The notes: generated by a model from the letters alone, not told the origin. Counted from the first letter of the stretch, positions 9,702 to 22,000 are shown. The stretch is 64,000 bases of DNA from Closterium sp. Naga37s-1 (GCA_947471745.1 CANJKZ010000092.1:1426001-1490000); one strand, 5' to 3'. Program-made: numbers and translations.

Positions 9702-12700
9702 ATGGGATACGCTGTTGGCAACGCCGAGAACGAGAACGATATCGTCGACAGTGGTAACAAGGGGGGTAACGCTACTAAGGAGGATAACGGTATCGAATAC
9801 GAGTGCAATGGTAACGAGGACAGCGGTAACGAGGACAATGATAACGAGGATAACGGTAACAAGGACAACGGACTAATGGACGCAGAGTGGGCGCGGCAAC
9901 TCATCGCGTCGCAGTGGAACATCCGAATTGGCGTCCCGCTCCCGCAGGTGATGACCGGCGGACATGGCTTTCCGGCTGCGAATGGCGCTGCTGTAACCAC
10001 CGATTTTCTCAGTGTCACTAAGGAAGGCCATTGCGTCACTGAGAAAGGCGTTCCTACAACTACATCTGGTACCTCCAATGGTGTGATCCCGTGTGGCGCA
10101 GTCCGAGAGACGCAGCAGCTTGATTCGAAGCAGGAAGCGCGGGGGAAGTCTTCTGGAAGTCGCTGTAACGGGGGGGGAGCAGCTGCGTTGATCGCATCGA
10201 CCCATGCATCAAAGGCGCCACGGCTGGCAATTGTCATGGCGCCTCAGAGCCATGGCGATATTATACCTAGAAGCTGCCGTGGGAGCTGCAAAAGTGCAGC
10301 CTCGAAGCAGCATTTGGCGTCTCCTTCATCTGCTGCTGCTCTTGCTTCCCCCCGTACAAGCACTCTTGCTGACGCCACACCTGGAAGCGGCAATTTCAAG
10401 GGTCCGTGTACCACCTTCCAGCAGCAGCAGCAGCATCACCACCGCCACCAGCAGCAGCAGCACCAGCAGCAGCACCACCACCAGCAGCAGCAGCTGCAGC
10501 AGCAGCAGCTGCAGCAGCAGCAGCAGCAGAGATTTGAGCGGAACAGCCTTTCTCCCCGCCCGCCAGCCACCGAGCACAGCAGGGGGAGTGGCAGTGCACA
10601 GGAAGGGGGGAAAGCCATGCACAGTGGGGTAAATAGCCCGCACAATCTGGGGCGCATCGGAAGTGTAGCCAGCACACGGTTGAAGCAGCTCACCACAGCA
10701 GCAGCAACGGGCAGAATGGCAGTATCAAGTGCACCTGCAGCTTTCCCCACAGCAGCAGCCGTCTCAGCAGCCAGTGCAGCAGCCCACCCCTCATCAGCAA
10801 CACTGAAGCCTAGCAGGCTGCAGCAGCAACACCACCAGCAGGAGCAGCAGCAGGAGCAGCAGCAACACCACCAGCAGGAGCAGCAGCAGCAGCAGCAACA
10901 ACACCACCAGCAGGAGCAGCAGCAGCAGCAACAACAACAACACCACCAGCAGGAGCAGCAGCAGCAGCAGCTGCTGCTGCAGCAGCAGCAGCAGCAGGGC
11001 AACCATTTTCCCCTCTCCTGTAAACAATTTCCTCGGCAGGAGGCTGAGGAGCGGTTTCAAGAATACATGGAGAAATCAACATGGGTCCAATGCGGCTCAC
11101 CTCCCAGCCCGCCTCTTCACTCTCCTTCCAGCCTGGCCCTTCGCTCTCCTCCCAGCCCGGACCTTCCCTTTCCTTCCAGCCCGACCCTTCGCTCCCCTCC
11201 CAATACGCCTGTTCTCTCTCCGTCGCCACCGCCCTACCCGCGCACGCATCGCCCCATACCCCACCGGTGCCACTCCAGCCTCCCAGCCTCGTCTCTCGCT
11301 GACCATCTTCTCTCCCACGCTGCACTGGCAGTCGCCCTCTCGTCCTCCCTCGCGGAGTGTGAAGGCAGCAGAGAGAGTGAGGGTAGCAGAGAGTGTGAGC
11401 ACAGCAGACGCCCGCGAGCATGCCACGTAACTTCAGAGTCGATCCAAAAGTCAGCCACAAGTCCAGTAAGCACCCCCCGGGCCAGCCGGGGTACAGTGCC
11501 GTCAAGCCCGCCTCCAAGTCCACTATCGAGTCTGCCCTTATCGAGTCCACGATTGTCAAATCTGTTGTCTTCCCGGCATGCTAGTACTGGTCAGCAGTCA
11601 GCCAACCAGCAGTCTACCATCCAGCAGCCCAGCAGTCAGCAGATATGCCTACACAGCCTCTCACCTCCATCGCCTGCTAGCTCGACAGCTGCTCCCCGCC
11701 GTGCCCACGGTGTGGACCGAGCGCGGTCCCTTGATGACATCACACCGTCCGAGCCGCAGACGCGTTTGCTGGATATGCCATCACCTGTGCCGCAGTCGCG
11801 CTCGCTTGACATCGCACCTTCCGTGCCGCAGAGGTGTTCATTGGACATTGCACCGCCTGTGCCGCAACATTCGTCAGGCCATGAGTGGCAGAATCAGCAC
11901 ACTGGAAGAAGAAGCTTTGACTCCCCTCGTAAGCCGCTTGGTCCACTGCATTGTGATGACGTGCCTGCTTGTTCCAGCTTGAAACACACCTGCCGCAGTA
12001 GCAATTCGTTTGGAGTGTGCACTGAGGCTGCTGATATCCAGTCAAGAGTAGGAGGGGACGGTGCTGGAAATAACAGCAGCAGCAGCGCTAGGGGCATGTG
12101 TAGCAGCGGTGTTAGCAGCAGCAATGGCAGGGTGTCATTGCAAGGCAACAGCCACTGTGGCGTCTCACCCAGAGCACCTGCAGCAAGACACAGACGCTGG
12201 CTGTCACAGTCAAGCCTCCCTCAGCTTGGGCTCAGCTTTTGCAAGCATGCTCCACAGGCAACAGTCGCAGAAGTCTCAGCAGTCTCGGGAGTATCAGGAT
12301 TATCAGAAGATTCCGGAGAATCTACAGCTCCTAGTAGCACCTGCTGTTCTGCAGATTCTGCCCATGTTTGTCGAGTCAACCAAGTCAACGGAGTCAACAG
12401 GCATGCGTCGTCTCATCATCACTACCATTGTCATCATGGTGGTTCGTTCCAGAAAAGGAGCGGGAGTGGCGTGACGAGAGCAGCCACTTTTATGCCAAAG
12501 GAACAAAGGGCATGTGTCCAGGTTCAGGGTTTGGTGCAGGTGGCAAGTATCAGGAGCAACGAGGAGAGAAGGGATGGGACAGGTTGGGTGCAGAAACTGG
12601 GGAATGGCGCTTCTTCTTTGCGAAGGTCCCATCACCAGCAGCAGCAGCAATGGAGGCAGCAGCTTAGGCAGCAATGGCTACAGAATCATAAAAAGCAATC

Positions 12701-12719
12701 AGCAGCTTCAATGCTGTAG
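9702..12719 (+). CDS. Gln-rich low-complexity protein of unknown function
   Basis: A single open frame of 1005 residues starts at an ATG in good context (AATACCATGGG) at 9702; the frame is open further upstream but without another ATG. In order it shows an acidic Asn/Asp/Glu/Gly repeat (residues about 15-60), a more complex segment MDAEWARQLIASQWNIRIGV, two poly-Gln/His tracts encoded by CAG/CAC repeats (DNA about 10420-10530 and 10820-11000), a Ser/Pro-rich region, a run of similar segments containing SLD and VPQ (11730-11870), a Ser/Gly-rich part and a Gln-rich end. No catalytic or folded domain was recognised. The length of the stop-free frame through non-repetitive DNA is the main argument for coding. 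It could also be one large exon of a longer gene. Confidence 0.5.
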   Translation: MGYAVGNAENENDIVDSGNKGGNATKEDNGIEYECNGNEDSGNEDNDNEDNGNKDNGLMDAEWARQLIASQWNIRIGVPLPQVMTGGHGFPAANGAAVTTDFLSVTKEGHCVTEKGVPTTTSGTSNGVIPCGAVRETQQLDSKQEARGKSSGSRCNGGGAAALIASTHASKAPRLAIVMAPQSHGDIIPRSCRGSCKSAASKQHLASPSSAAALASPRTSTLADATPGSGNFKGPCTTFQQQQQHHHRHQQQQHQQQHHHQQQQLQQQQLQQQQQQRFERNSLSPRPPATEHSRGSGSAQEGGKAMHSGVNSPHNLGRIGSVASTRLKQLTTAAATGRMAVSSAPAAFPTAAAVSAASAAAHPSSATLKPSRLQQQHHQQEQQQEQQQHHQQEQQQQQQQHHQQEQQQQQQQQHHQQEQQQQQLLLQQQQQQGNHFPLSCKQFPRQEAEERFQEYMEKSTWVQCGSPPSPPLHSPSSLALRSPPSPDLPFPSSPTLRSPPNTPVLSPSPPPYPRTHRPIPHRCHSSLPASSLADHLLSHAALAVALSSSLAECEGSRESEGSRECEHSRRPRACHVTSESIQKSATSPVSTPRASRGTVPSSPPPSPLSSLPLSSPRLSNLLSSRHASTGQQSANQQSTIQQPSSQQICLHSLSPPSPASSTAAPRRAHGVDRARSLDDITPSEPQTRLLDMPSPVPQSRSLDIAPSVPQRCSLDIAPPVPQHSSGHEWQNQHTGRRSFDSPRKPLGPLHCDDVPACSSLKHTCRSSNSFGVCTEAADIQSRVGGDGAGNNSSSSARGMCSSGVSSSNGRVSLQGNSHCGVSPRAPAARHRRWLSQSSLPQLGLSFCKHAPQATVAEVSAVSGVSGLSEDSGESTAPSSTCCSADSAHVCRVNQVNGVNRHASSHHHYHCHHGGSFQKRSGSGVTRAATFMPKEQRACVQVQGLVQVASIRSNEERRDGTGWVQKLGNGASSLRRSHHQQQQQWRQQLRQQWLQNHKKQSAASML

Positions 12720-12740
12720 TATTGGTGGATCGAACGACGC

Positions 12741-12900
12741 AACAGAATCTGGATGTCAACAGGGTCAGCCAGCAGCAACGGCAGCAATAGAGGCAGCAAC
12801 TGAGGCAGCAGTGGCTACAGAATCTGGATGTCAACAGGGTCAGCCAGCAGCAACGGCAGCAATAGAGGCAGCAACTGAGGCAGCAGTGGCTACAGAATCA
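12741..12900. repeat. 75-bp direct repeat, two copies
   Basis: A 75-bp block rich in CAGCAG/GCAGCA is repeated at about 12751 and 12826, just after the Gln-rich gene's stop. It resembles the 3' coding end of that gene and is probably a duplicated, now non-coding tail. Confidence 0.75.
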
Positions 12901-13014
12901 TAAGCAGGTCCCTGAGTGGTTAAATGGAGGCTTCTCTACCATCACTTTCGTTCGTAACCCATTTCTTGCAGTAGGTCCGGATTACCTCTTCTGTCAAGGT
13001 ATATCTATAGGAGA

Positions 13015-14905
13015 TTACATTTCAGATCCCATCTCCACTTTAAGCATATACGCCTCTTCATTATGCGCACTGTACCGCTCTATCAGCTGCTTATTCACGC
13101 TATGCATCTTCTCCTTCACTGTCTTGGGCAGTTTCCCAGTGTCTCTCCCACCTTTCTTCCCCCTCACATGCACCAAAGGAGCATCACCCAACCTTGCCCC
13201 TTTCCTCTCCCAGTTAAACGTTTCATCAACAATGCAGTATAACCCCAATGATGGGTAGTTGAGTTTCAGGGTTGACAGACTCTCTCCATCAGACCCTTCA
13301 CTTGGAAAGAAGAGGGCTTGCAGGTTCGGGGCCTTGATGCAAGGAGGGGTCATCATCAGCTCGTCCGGGTCAGAATCGTAATCGGCGTATCCAGTCCCAA
13401 CGTAAAACTCTCTTTCATCCAGCATATTCAGACGATAAACCTCCTCCACAGAAGTCACCCAATCCTTTTCAATCTCCCAACCTTCATCGTCCACTTCCGT
13501 CTGCTGCACGACAATCCCAAGGCTGCGCAGGCTACTCCACTCCACATTCAATTTAGTGAAAGGGAACCCATGCTCTACTATAAGCACCTCCACTGTAGGA
13601 GCAACTGTGTTAAGCCAGCTCATCCAGGAGAGCTCTGAGCTGGCACTGGGAGCGTCCTGCCAGCGTGAAGATGGTCCGGTGGAGAATCCCCAAAAAGAAT
13701 TCAAGTAGATTACCCTGGCAGATGCGAAGCAGAGGAGGGAGGCGCGGAGTTCGGAGTGGGCATGAAGAATGAGCTGGTGGAGAGCTAGAGGGGTGTCCGA
13801 TTGACAGGTGAGGTCGACAAAGCCACCCATGACAGAAAGGGTCGTGAGGGAGGATGGGAGGTTGAGAGTCAGTTTGAGCTTGCTGTGTAGGAAGAGGAAG
13901 CGGAGGGTGTGTGCATTGGAGAAACTGAAACTGTGGCTGATGGTACCGAAGCGATAGCTGCGGGAGGCCTCGTACAGAGTGAATTCAATAAGCTGTGGCG
14001 TGATGGTTTCCAGGAACTCGTAATCCAAGTCCTTACGATCCACGTATGCAAGGGTCAGGCTCCGCAGTGACTGCATACATGCTGCATTCACACAACCATC
14101 AGTCATATTCCACTCGCCACGCCCTAGCTTCAGCTGCTGCAGCTGCGAGCAGTCTTTCAGGAAGCCCAGTGTAAGGCCCTCGCGATTCGGCAATCTGTGC
14201 CGAACATGCAGCTCCAGATCCAGGGACGTGAGGGAGGCACTGGAGCGTGCAATGAGGGGTCCCAGGGTGCGCAGGTGATCTGGTTTGGTGAAGGTGAGGT
14301 CAAGGGAGTGGAACCCGCGGTGGTGGAGAAAGAAGCGGAGTTTTTTCATCCAGTTTGGGTAACGATGGTTGCAGATGAGCGAGATCAGCTGACTTTCCTG
14401 CAGTGAAACAACACCAAGCTTCGTCAGGCACGGAGACGATGGTCCGCATGGAGACGATGGTCCGCATGGAGACGATGAGAGGACGTCGCTGACAGAGAAA
14501 AAAGAGAACGTGCAGAAAGATTCCTTAACATTCTAAATCGATAACGAATCGCTCACATGACTCAGTGAGGAGACGACGTGCTAGCTAACTGCTTAGGAAT
14601 TAAGAAAATTGATCAAAGTGACTTACAGAGAAGGAGAGAACGTGCTCCAGGAGGCTCTTGCTGGCGAGAGCGCAACACAGCAGAGGCCAGGAGGCGCCGT
14701 ACTTGTCCGTATCCCTCCTGTGCCGCTCGCTACAACCCGTGCAGTCAGGATCAGGAGACACTCGTAGATCCGCATCCCTCAGATGCTCTCCAGCCGCGCG
14801 CTGCATCCGCAAACGATCCCCTGAAATGATCGCAGGGACGTCCGGCTGGGCTGGTGGCAGCAGCAGGCGGCGGAATATGAGGTGCCAGAGGGGAGCTGGC
14901 AGCAT
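13015..14905 (-). CDS. F-box family protein A (F-box plus leucine-rich-like C-terminal region)
   Basis: Two exons, complement(13015..14397, 14627..14905), join in phase to 553 residues. The N-terminus MLPAPLWHLIFRRLLLPP fits the first half of an F-box, followed by a charged linker and WPLLCCALASKSLLEHVLSF. Exon 2 has irregular leucine-rich segments (LHSLDLTF, LRTLGPLIARSSASLTSLDLEL, LQQLKLGRG, LRSLTLAYV, LRFLFLHSKLKLTLNLPSSLTTLSV), consistent with a substrate-binding LRR-like region of an SCF ubiquitin ligase; that function is inferred. The start is the ATG of the F-box; an upstream coding exon cannot be excluded because a conserved block lies at 15100-15440. This copy appears intact. Related copies lie at 46.5-57.8 kb and 60.3-60.9 kb. 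Confidence 0.75.
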
Positions 14906-15079
14906 GTCCACTGCATCTGAGGTGCGGGTTCAAGGGTGGAAGGGAACGAAATGGACAATAGGATTATAGGAATGTTATTTTTATTGTCTAGAAAATAAAA
15001 AAGCACAATTCAGAATGGAAACAACAATCACGACATGATCAGTGTCAGGAAATAAAGCTAAAGGTTCGCTTGCTTGAGG

Positions 15080-15440
15080 GTGGAGCCTACGCATCACCCG
15101 AAGCTTCAGGAAAGCCAAGGGAAATTCGTTCTCGAAACTGGAACGATACTCACAAACGTCATAAGTCCTACTAGATGCGGACCTGATTCGTCCATTGTCT
15201 CAGTCGGGATTGCTTCGACGAGAATAGAGAGCATGAGCACGAGACGAGTCGCTGTGAAACTCGCCGAAAGTGACCGAAAGAGGAGAGGCGATGGATAGAG
15301 GCACCCATAGCTGCGAAGAAGAATGCTTTGTGCAATGGCTGGATGCCCAACTTCGAGGACAACGCAAGGCGTCTTGGCTCGAGCTGACGGTGGGACCGCC
15401 ATGGCTGACCTCGGGAGCTCATGCAATGCGATCAAATGTG
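15080..15440 (-). promoter_or_regulatory. conserved 5' block of the F-box family (upstream of copy A)
   Basis: This stretch, read on the minus strand, resembles 46005-46300 (plus) and 61120-61470 (minus), each upstream of an F-box copy. Shared points are ATGGCGGTCCCA near the distal end and ATGGACGAATCAGGTCCGCA near the proximal end. It is a leader, promoter or non-annotated first exon; it does not join in frame to the F-box exon by any donor I could find. Confidence 0.6.
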
Positions 15441-16016
15441 TTCGAATCGATCCATTCTCGCCAGAGCGAAGGAAAATGTTCAGTCAAGGATCGTAAAAAG
15501 TGTACTTGCACTATTGTACTGTCATGTGCTATTATTATGATAAATGAGGTAGACTTGGCAAACATGTACCGTACGTGGGGCGGTGACTGTGTGCGGTGTT
15601 GCGGCATTGTCTGTCTGTTAGGGGGTATTCTGCCAGTTCATAGCACGATGCGGTAAGGTACTAAGGTCCATTGTTGTAGGCTGGGATATGCAAGAAACGT
15701 CACTACAGCATTCCTTCCAACCCACAACACAAACCACTCTTCTACATCGGTTAGCCGACTCCCTAAGCCGGTGCAGCAAGCATCACAGCTCGAAGCAGGT
15801 GTGTGCCGCCCACAGCATAGCACAGCACAGTACAGCGATTCCTAAGGCAATCATGCACTCGCAGTAGCAGAAGCAGCAGCAGCATCAGCAGCCACAGGCG
15901 TGTCTCCCCGGGGGGTAAGCCTGCACCAGAGCCCATACTTAGTGTGCATGGCGGCCTCATGACCATCTGTGTGTCCTCCGGTGGCCCGTCAACACACACT
16001 TTAACCCGGCGCAAAA
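15441..16016. other. gap with a ghost copy of the CYP97B last exon
   Basis: At about 15865-16012 (minus) lies a degenerate copy of the 3' part of the CYP97B terminal exon (ILRR.KV.VDGPPEDTQMVM and the Ala-rich end), located after that gene's stop codon. Nothing else was recognised in the gap. Confidence 0.75.
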
Positions 16017-19000
16017 TCACGCGTTGGCAGTCGCAGCAGCGGAAGCATCAGCAGCCACAGCTATGCCTTCCCGCGGCGTGAGCCGGCACCAGAGCCCAGA
16101 CTTGGTGTGCATGGTGGCTCCCATGACCATCTCGGTGTCCTCCGGTGGGCCATCCAGACGCACGTTGAAGCGGCGGAGGATCATGGCGAGCGCCACTGTG
16201 GACTCCATCAGCGCGAACTGGTCCCCCACACACTTGCGCGGGCCGCCACCAAAAGGGAGGAAGGCGAAATCAGAGGCCACCTGGAGGGAAGGAAGGAGTG
16301 TTGGAGAAGGGGGAGTGTGGGAGTGTACGCCTATTCTTGTGGTGATACCATGAAGACACACACACACACACACACACCTCGTTGGGGTAGAGAGCCCCTG
16401 CCAGCCGGTCAGGATCATACCCATCCCACCCTTCAATGCCCTTGGGCCTTGCCACATGTCCCTGGTGCCCCAGTAGTCTCACCTTAATGGCCTAATAAGG
16501 GTAACGCACGCACCTCGTTGGGGTAGAGCGCCCCTGCGAGCCGGTCAGGGTCGTATCCATCCCACCCGGGGATGCCATCGCCGCTCCTCCTCTCCAGGAA
16601 CCTCTCCGGCCGAAACTCCTCCGGATTCTCCCAGTAGTGCGGCGAGCGGTTGATGTTGAACACCTGGGGAAGAAGGAGGAGAGGGGGCGAGGGGGAGAGG
16701 GTGAGAGGTGGGGGGGATCGATCGAGCACATTTTTTCATTAAACCATACGGTATGTGCTCCCAGAGGTGCGGCGACCGGCTGATGTTGAGCAGTTGGAGA
16801 AGGTGGAGGAGAGGGGGGGAGGAGAGGTGGGGAGGAGGGGGGGCGAAGTTCAAGAGAACAGACTAAACATGTCAAGTGCACTGCACTGTGTCTGCTTCTA
16901 GAAGTGCGGCGAGCGGTTGATGTTGAACACTTGGGGAAGGAGGGGCGGGGTGCGGGGGGGGGGGGCTGGGAGGGTGCGGGGTTGAAAAGAGGAACCGAGG
17001 AGAGGAAAGGCGAGCGGTTGATGCTGAACTGTGGACCTGTTGCTCTCACGGCTCATGATCACATGCTTGTTTGCTGGGCTTGAGGAGGGAGGATGGAGAG
17101 TCGCAGTGAACCAAATTTAGGGGTGAAAACAAACAGAGAGTGGGGAAAGTGGAATGCGAGTGACCAGGAGAGTGAGGGTGCGGGAGTGGCGGGGTGAGTG
17201 AGGGGGAGTGTGTGTGGGAGGAGCTTCTTCCAGAGACAGAGAGACACGTGCCCTTGGGAATACTTTTGAGGCGCCTCAAAAGGGGGGAGTGTGTGTGGGA
17301 GAGGAGGCTCACAGAGACAAAGAGGTCGGTGCCCTTGGGAAGGTTGTAGCCCTCGGGATTGCCCTTGTACCCAGCTGCCATGGGGACACGCAGAGGGTTG
17401 TGGGGATGGGATGAGATGGTAGCCATGGGGGATGGGATGGGATGAGATGGTAGCCATGGGGGATGGGATGGGATGAGATGGTAGCCATGGGAGAGGGGAT
17501 GGGATGAGATGGAAGCCATGGGAGAGGGGATGGGATGGATGGTAGCCATGGGAGAGGGGATGGGATGAGATGGTAGCCATGGGAGAGGGGATGGGATGAG
17601 ATGGTAGCCATGGGAGAGGGGATGGGATGAGATGGAAGCCATGGGAGAGGGGATGGGATGAGATGGTAGCCATGGGAGAGGGGATGGGATGAGATGATAG
17701 CCATGGGAGAGGGGATGGGATGAGATGGAAGCCATGGGAGAGGGGATGGGATGAGATGGTAGCCATGGGAGAGGGGATGGGATGAGATGGAAGCCATGGG
17801 AGAGGGGATGGGATGAGATGGTAGCCATGGGAGAGGGGATGGGATGAGATGGAAGCCATGGGAGAGGGGATGGGATGAGATGGTAGCCATGGGAGAGGGG
17901 ATGGGATGAGATGGTAGCCATGGGAGAGGGGATGGGATGAGATGGTAGCCATGGGAGAGGGGATGGGATGAGATGGAAGCCATGGGAGAGGGGATGGGAT
18001 GAGATGGTAGCCATGGGAGAGGGGATGGGATGAGATGGAAGCCATGGGAGAGGGGATGGGATGAGATGGTAGCCATGGGAGAGGGGATGGGATGAGATGG
18101 TAGCCATGGGAGAGGGGATGGGATGAGATGGTAGCCATGGGAGAGGGGATGGGATGAGATGGAAGCCATGGGAGAGGGGATGGGATGAGATGGAAGCCAT
18201 GGGAGAGGGGATGGGATGAGATGGTAGCCATGGGAGAGGGGATGGGATGAGATGGAAGCCATGGGGATGGGATGGGATGAGATGGTAGCCATGGGAGAGG
18301 GGATGGGATGAGATGGAAGCCATGGGGATGGGATGGGATGAGATGGTAGCCATGGGAGAGGGGATGGGATGAGTTACGGATGTGGGGCAGTGGAGAAGGG
18401 TCACACGCAAGTTGAAGCTGCATGGCAGCAGCTCCTTGTCACAGCAGGGCGAGTTTTGGTGTACAAGGCAGCAGGACATGAGAAGTGCATGCATGCAGTA
18501 TATGTCGGTGCCTTGCACAAGGCAGCAGCTCCATGCACAAGGCAGCAGCTCCTTGCACAAGGCAGCAGCTCCTTGCACAAGGCAGCAGGGTATCTTGACG
18601 CACACAGAGAAGCAAATAAGTCAATGCTCTCACGCATCTCTTGGCATGTGTTAGAATCTCTCGTGAGAGTTATGTCGGTGCACAAGAGAGGGACATGGCT
18701 CGGGCATGCAGCTCTCATGACAACACGCACGCAGAAGCAACAGTGGGATTGAAACTGGAGAGCTGCTTACATGGCAGATGGTCATTGGCCAGCGCACGGC
18801 GAATGAGCAGCGGCGGTTGGGGGTAGAGCCTGAGAGCCTCTGATACCACCAGGCGGGTGTACCTGTGGGGGGAGATGGGCGAGGTGGGGGAGAGGGGTCG
18901 GGAAAAGGGGTGATGGAGATGGGGGAGAGGGTTGGGGGAGATGGGGGAGAGGGTTGGGGGAGATGGGGGAGAGGGTTGGGGGAGATGGGGGAGAGGGTTG

Positions 19001-22000
19001 GGGGAGATGGGGGAGAGGGTTGGGGGAGAATGAGTGGGAGAGAGGAGCGGGAGAGAGGGTTGAGAGAAAAGGGTGGGAAAGAAGGCTGGGATGGAAGAGA
19101 TGGGAGGGGTTGGAAGGATGGTGGTGGAAGGAAGATGGGTGAGCTGAAGGACCTTGATTGCTTGATTGAGGACGATGCTGGGATGATGAGAGAGGAAGCA
19201 TGGGAGGATTGTCATGTCCCTTACGAGATTCCTCAAGAGAAAGATCAAAGGCGCTGTTTGAGTGTGCGGCATGGCATGGCAGGGCAGGGCACTCACTCGA
19301 GGGACTTGATGTCTTGCAGCGTGGCCAGCCGGTCGCCCAGCACTGCGTCCACCTCCTCCTGTAGCTTCGCCAGCACTCGCGGGTGCTGCGAGGGGTGGGA
19401 AGGGGGACGAGGGACTGATGGAAAGGGGTCAACGGGGAGGGATCCCCCCCCGCACTGTGTCCACCTCCTCCTGTAGCTTCGCCAGCACGCGTGGGTTCTG
19501 TGAGGGGTGGGGGGAAGGAGGAAGAAGGAAAGATGGAGAGAAAAACGTGAGATGGAAAGGGGTCAAGAGGGAAGGGATCTGGCATCGCGGTCCTCCCCAC
19601 GCAGGTCCACCAGGAAATTGATGAGCTGGCTTAAAAGCTTTGCCTTACCTGGGCGAGCATGTAGGTAGCCCAGGTGAGCACGGCAGCGGTGGTCTCGTGC
19701 CCCGCAACCAGCATGGTCATGAGGTCGTCCCACGGCTGCTTGGTGCACCTACCCACTCCCTACCTACATGCACTGCCTCGTAGACACACCCTCCACGCAC
19801 CTGAGCGAGCATGTAAGTAGCCCAGGTGAGCACGGCAGCGGTGGTCTCGTGCCCGGCCACCAGCATGGTCATGAGGTCGTCCCTCAGCTGCTTGTCATCG
19901 CAGTCCTCCCCCCGCAGGTCCACCAGGAAGCGCAGCAGGCTGGCGTCCCGCACCTTGCTGTAGTCCCTCTGCTGCAGCGCCTCTAGATCGTCCTCCTGCC
20001 AGGTAGGGGCAATGCGAAAAGGAGGGGAGGGAGAGAGGCATGAAGTGGCAGGGAGCAGGGAGAGGAGAGAGAGATCAAGGGGAGGGACATAGAGTTCTCC
20101 CCGCGCAGGTCCACCAGGAAGCGCAGCAGACTCGCGTCCCGCACCTTGCTGTAGTCCCTCTGCTGCAGCGCTTCCAAGTCGTCCTCCTGAGAGGAGAGAT
20201 ATGGGACAGGGGAAGGAGCAGGCATGAAGGGGAAGGGGAAGGGGAGGGAGAGAGGAGGCGGCAACAGGAGGGCCTAAAAGTCCTCTGATGCGAAAAGGAG
20301 GGGAGGGAGCAGGGAGAGGAGAGATCAATGGGAGGGACGTAGAGTCCTCTTCCCGCAGGTCCACCAGGAAGTGCAGCAGACTGCCGTCCCGCACCTTGCT
20401 GTGGACTCTAGTCCCTCTGCTGCAGAGACTCCAAATCGTCCTCCTGGCAGGCGTGTAACGGGAGGAGAGCAGCAGGAGTAGGAGCCAAGGGCGAGGAACG
20501 AATTGGCAGGGGTAGGGAGAGGAGATGCCACGGAGGGGCTTAGATTCCTCGTGCTGCCGCAGAGCTTCGCGAAGAGGGCTTTAGAGACCTCCCCCCTAGG
20601 CGATGTGGGAAGGGCGGGGGGAAGAGGTGACGAGGGAGAGGAGGGAGAGACGAGAGGCAGGGCTGGAGGGGAGAAAGAAGGAAGAAAGGGCAGCACGGTG
20701 TATGAGCGGATGGGGCCCCATACCATATCTCTTTCACTTCCCTCATCCCCCTTAGCCCTGACTACTGGCACCCACTTGGTTAATGGCACTGACTTGCCAA
20801 GTGGCGCTCATTTGCCGAGTGGCGCTCAATTGCCGAGTGGCGCTCAATTGCCGAGTGGCGCTCATTTGCCGAGCGGCGCTCATTTGCCGAGCGGCGCTAA
20901 CCACTCACCATTCTCATCCGCTGGCCTCACCTGGCGCGTGGCACGGGCGCGGGTGATGAGGTCGTCGAGGCAGTCGTTGATGACCTTGAGGTCCTGCTGG
21001 AACTTCATCTGGCGCGGCACCACCAGGCTGGTGGGGTGTTTGGTGGGGGAGGGGTGGGAAGGGGAGGGGTTAGAGGGTGGTGAAGGGGCGACAGGGGGGG
21101 TGGGCGGCAGAAGGTGGCAGTCGTTGATCACCTTGAGGTCCTGCTGGAACTTCATTTGGCGAGGCACCACCAGGCTGGGAAGGAGACGGGTGGGAGGTGG
21201 TGGAGGGGGGGGTGTGACAGGAAGATGCATTGGGTTACTGGCCCAGACCGCAGCAGTCGCTGATGCCGTTTGAAGTCCTGCTGAAACTTCATATGGCGTG
21301 GCACCACCAGGCTGACGGGGAAAGGAACAGGGGGGATGGGGATGGAGGAGGAGCAAATAGTGGAGGTGAAGTGAGGAGGAAAATTGGTAGCAACTCAAAT
21401 TCCGCACTCATCCACATCCATTTCAGTCAACAGATGAGAGGCACCCCCGTTGCACTGGCACTTGACGGGCCATCTCACTTAGCCATCCAATCAACCCCCA
21501 TCTTACCAAGGGGATGCTCCCAGAAGGGTGTCCCACTCACCCATCTTATAACGGGTATGTTTCAGTAAGGGCGTCCCACCTTATAAAAGGGATGTTCCAG
21601 TAGGGGATGTAGAAGGTGGCACGGTGCTCGGCCTCGGACAGCGTGCCATACACGGCCTTGATGACGGGCGACTCGCGCGTCACCGACCCAAAGTCATAGT
21701 TGAACACGGAGATGCCAATGATGTCCAGCGCTATGGACGAGTACTCCGACTCCATGTCCATGCGCACGCCCTCACCCGCCGCCGTGGCTCCAGCCTGGTC
21801 GCACAGTGCCTGCAGCTTGTCGACAGAGCACTTGGAGCACTCGGAGAACACCAGCGCCATGGCCTCCAGATAGGCGGCATGGAAGCCCGGCACAATGGCT
21901 GGGGGTGGGTGAGGGGTGGGAGGATGGGTGGGGGTGGGGGAAGCGGCAGGGAGAGGAAGGGGGAAAGGCAGCAAGAGAGGGGTGGTTGAACACAGAGATC

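Noticed and set aside
17046..18605. Long minus-strand frames rich in [14 protein letters not shown]
   Set aside because: They are produced by the 31-bp minisatellite, which is open in all frames on that strand; the real coding here is the short CYP97B exon at 17313-17374.
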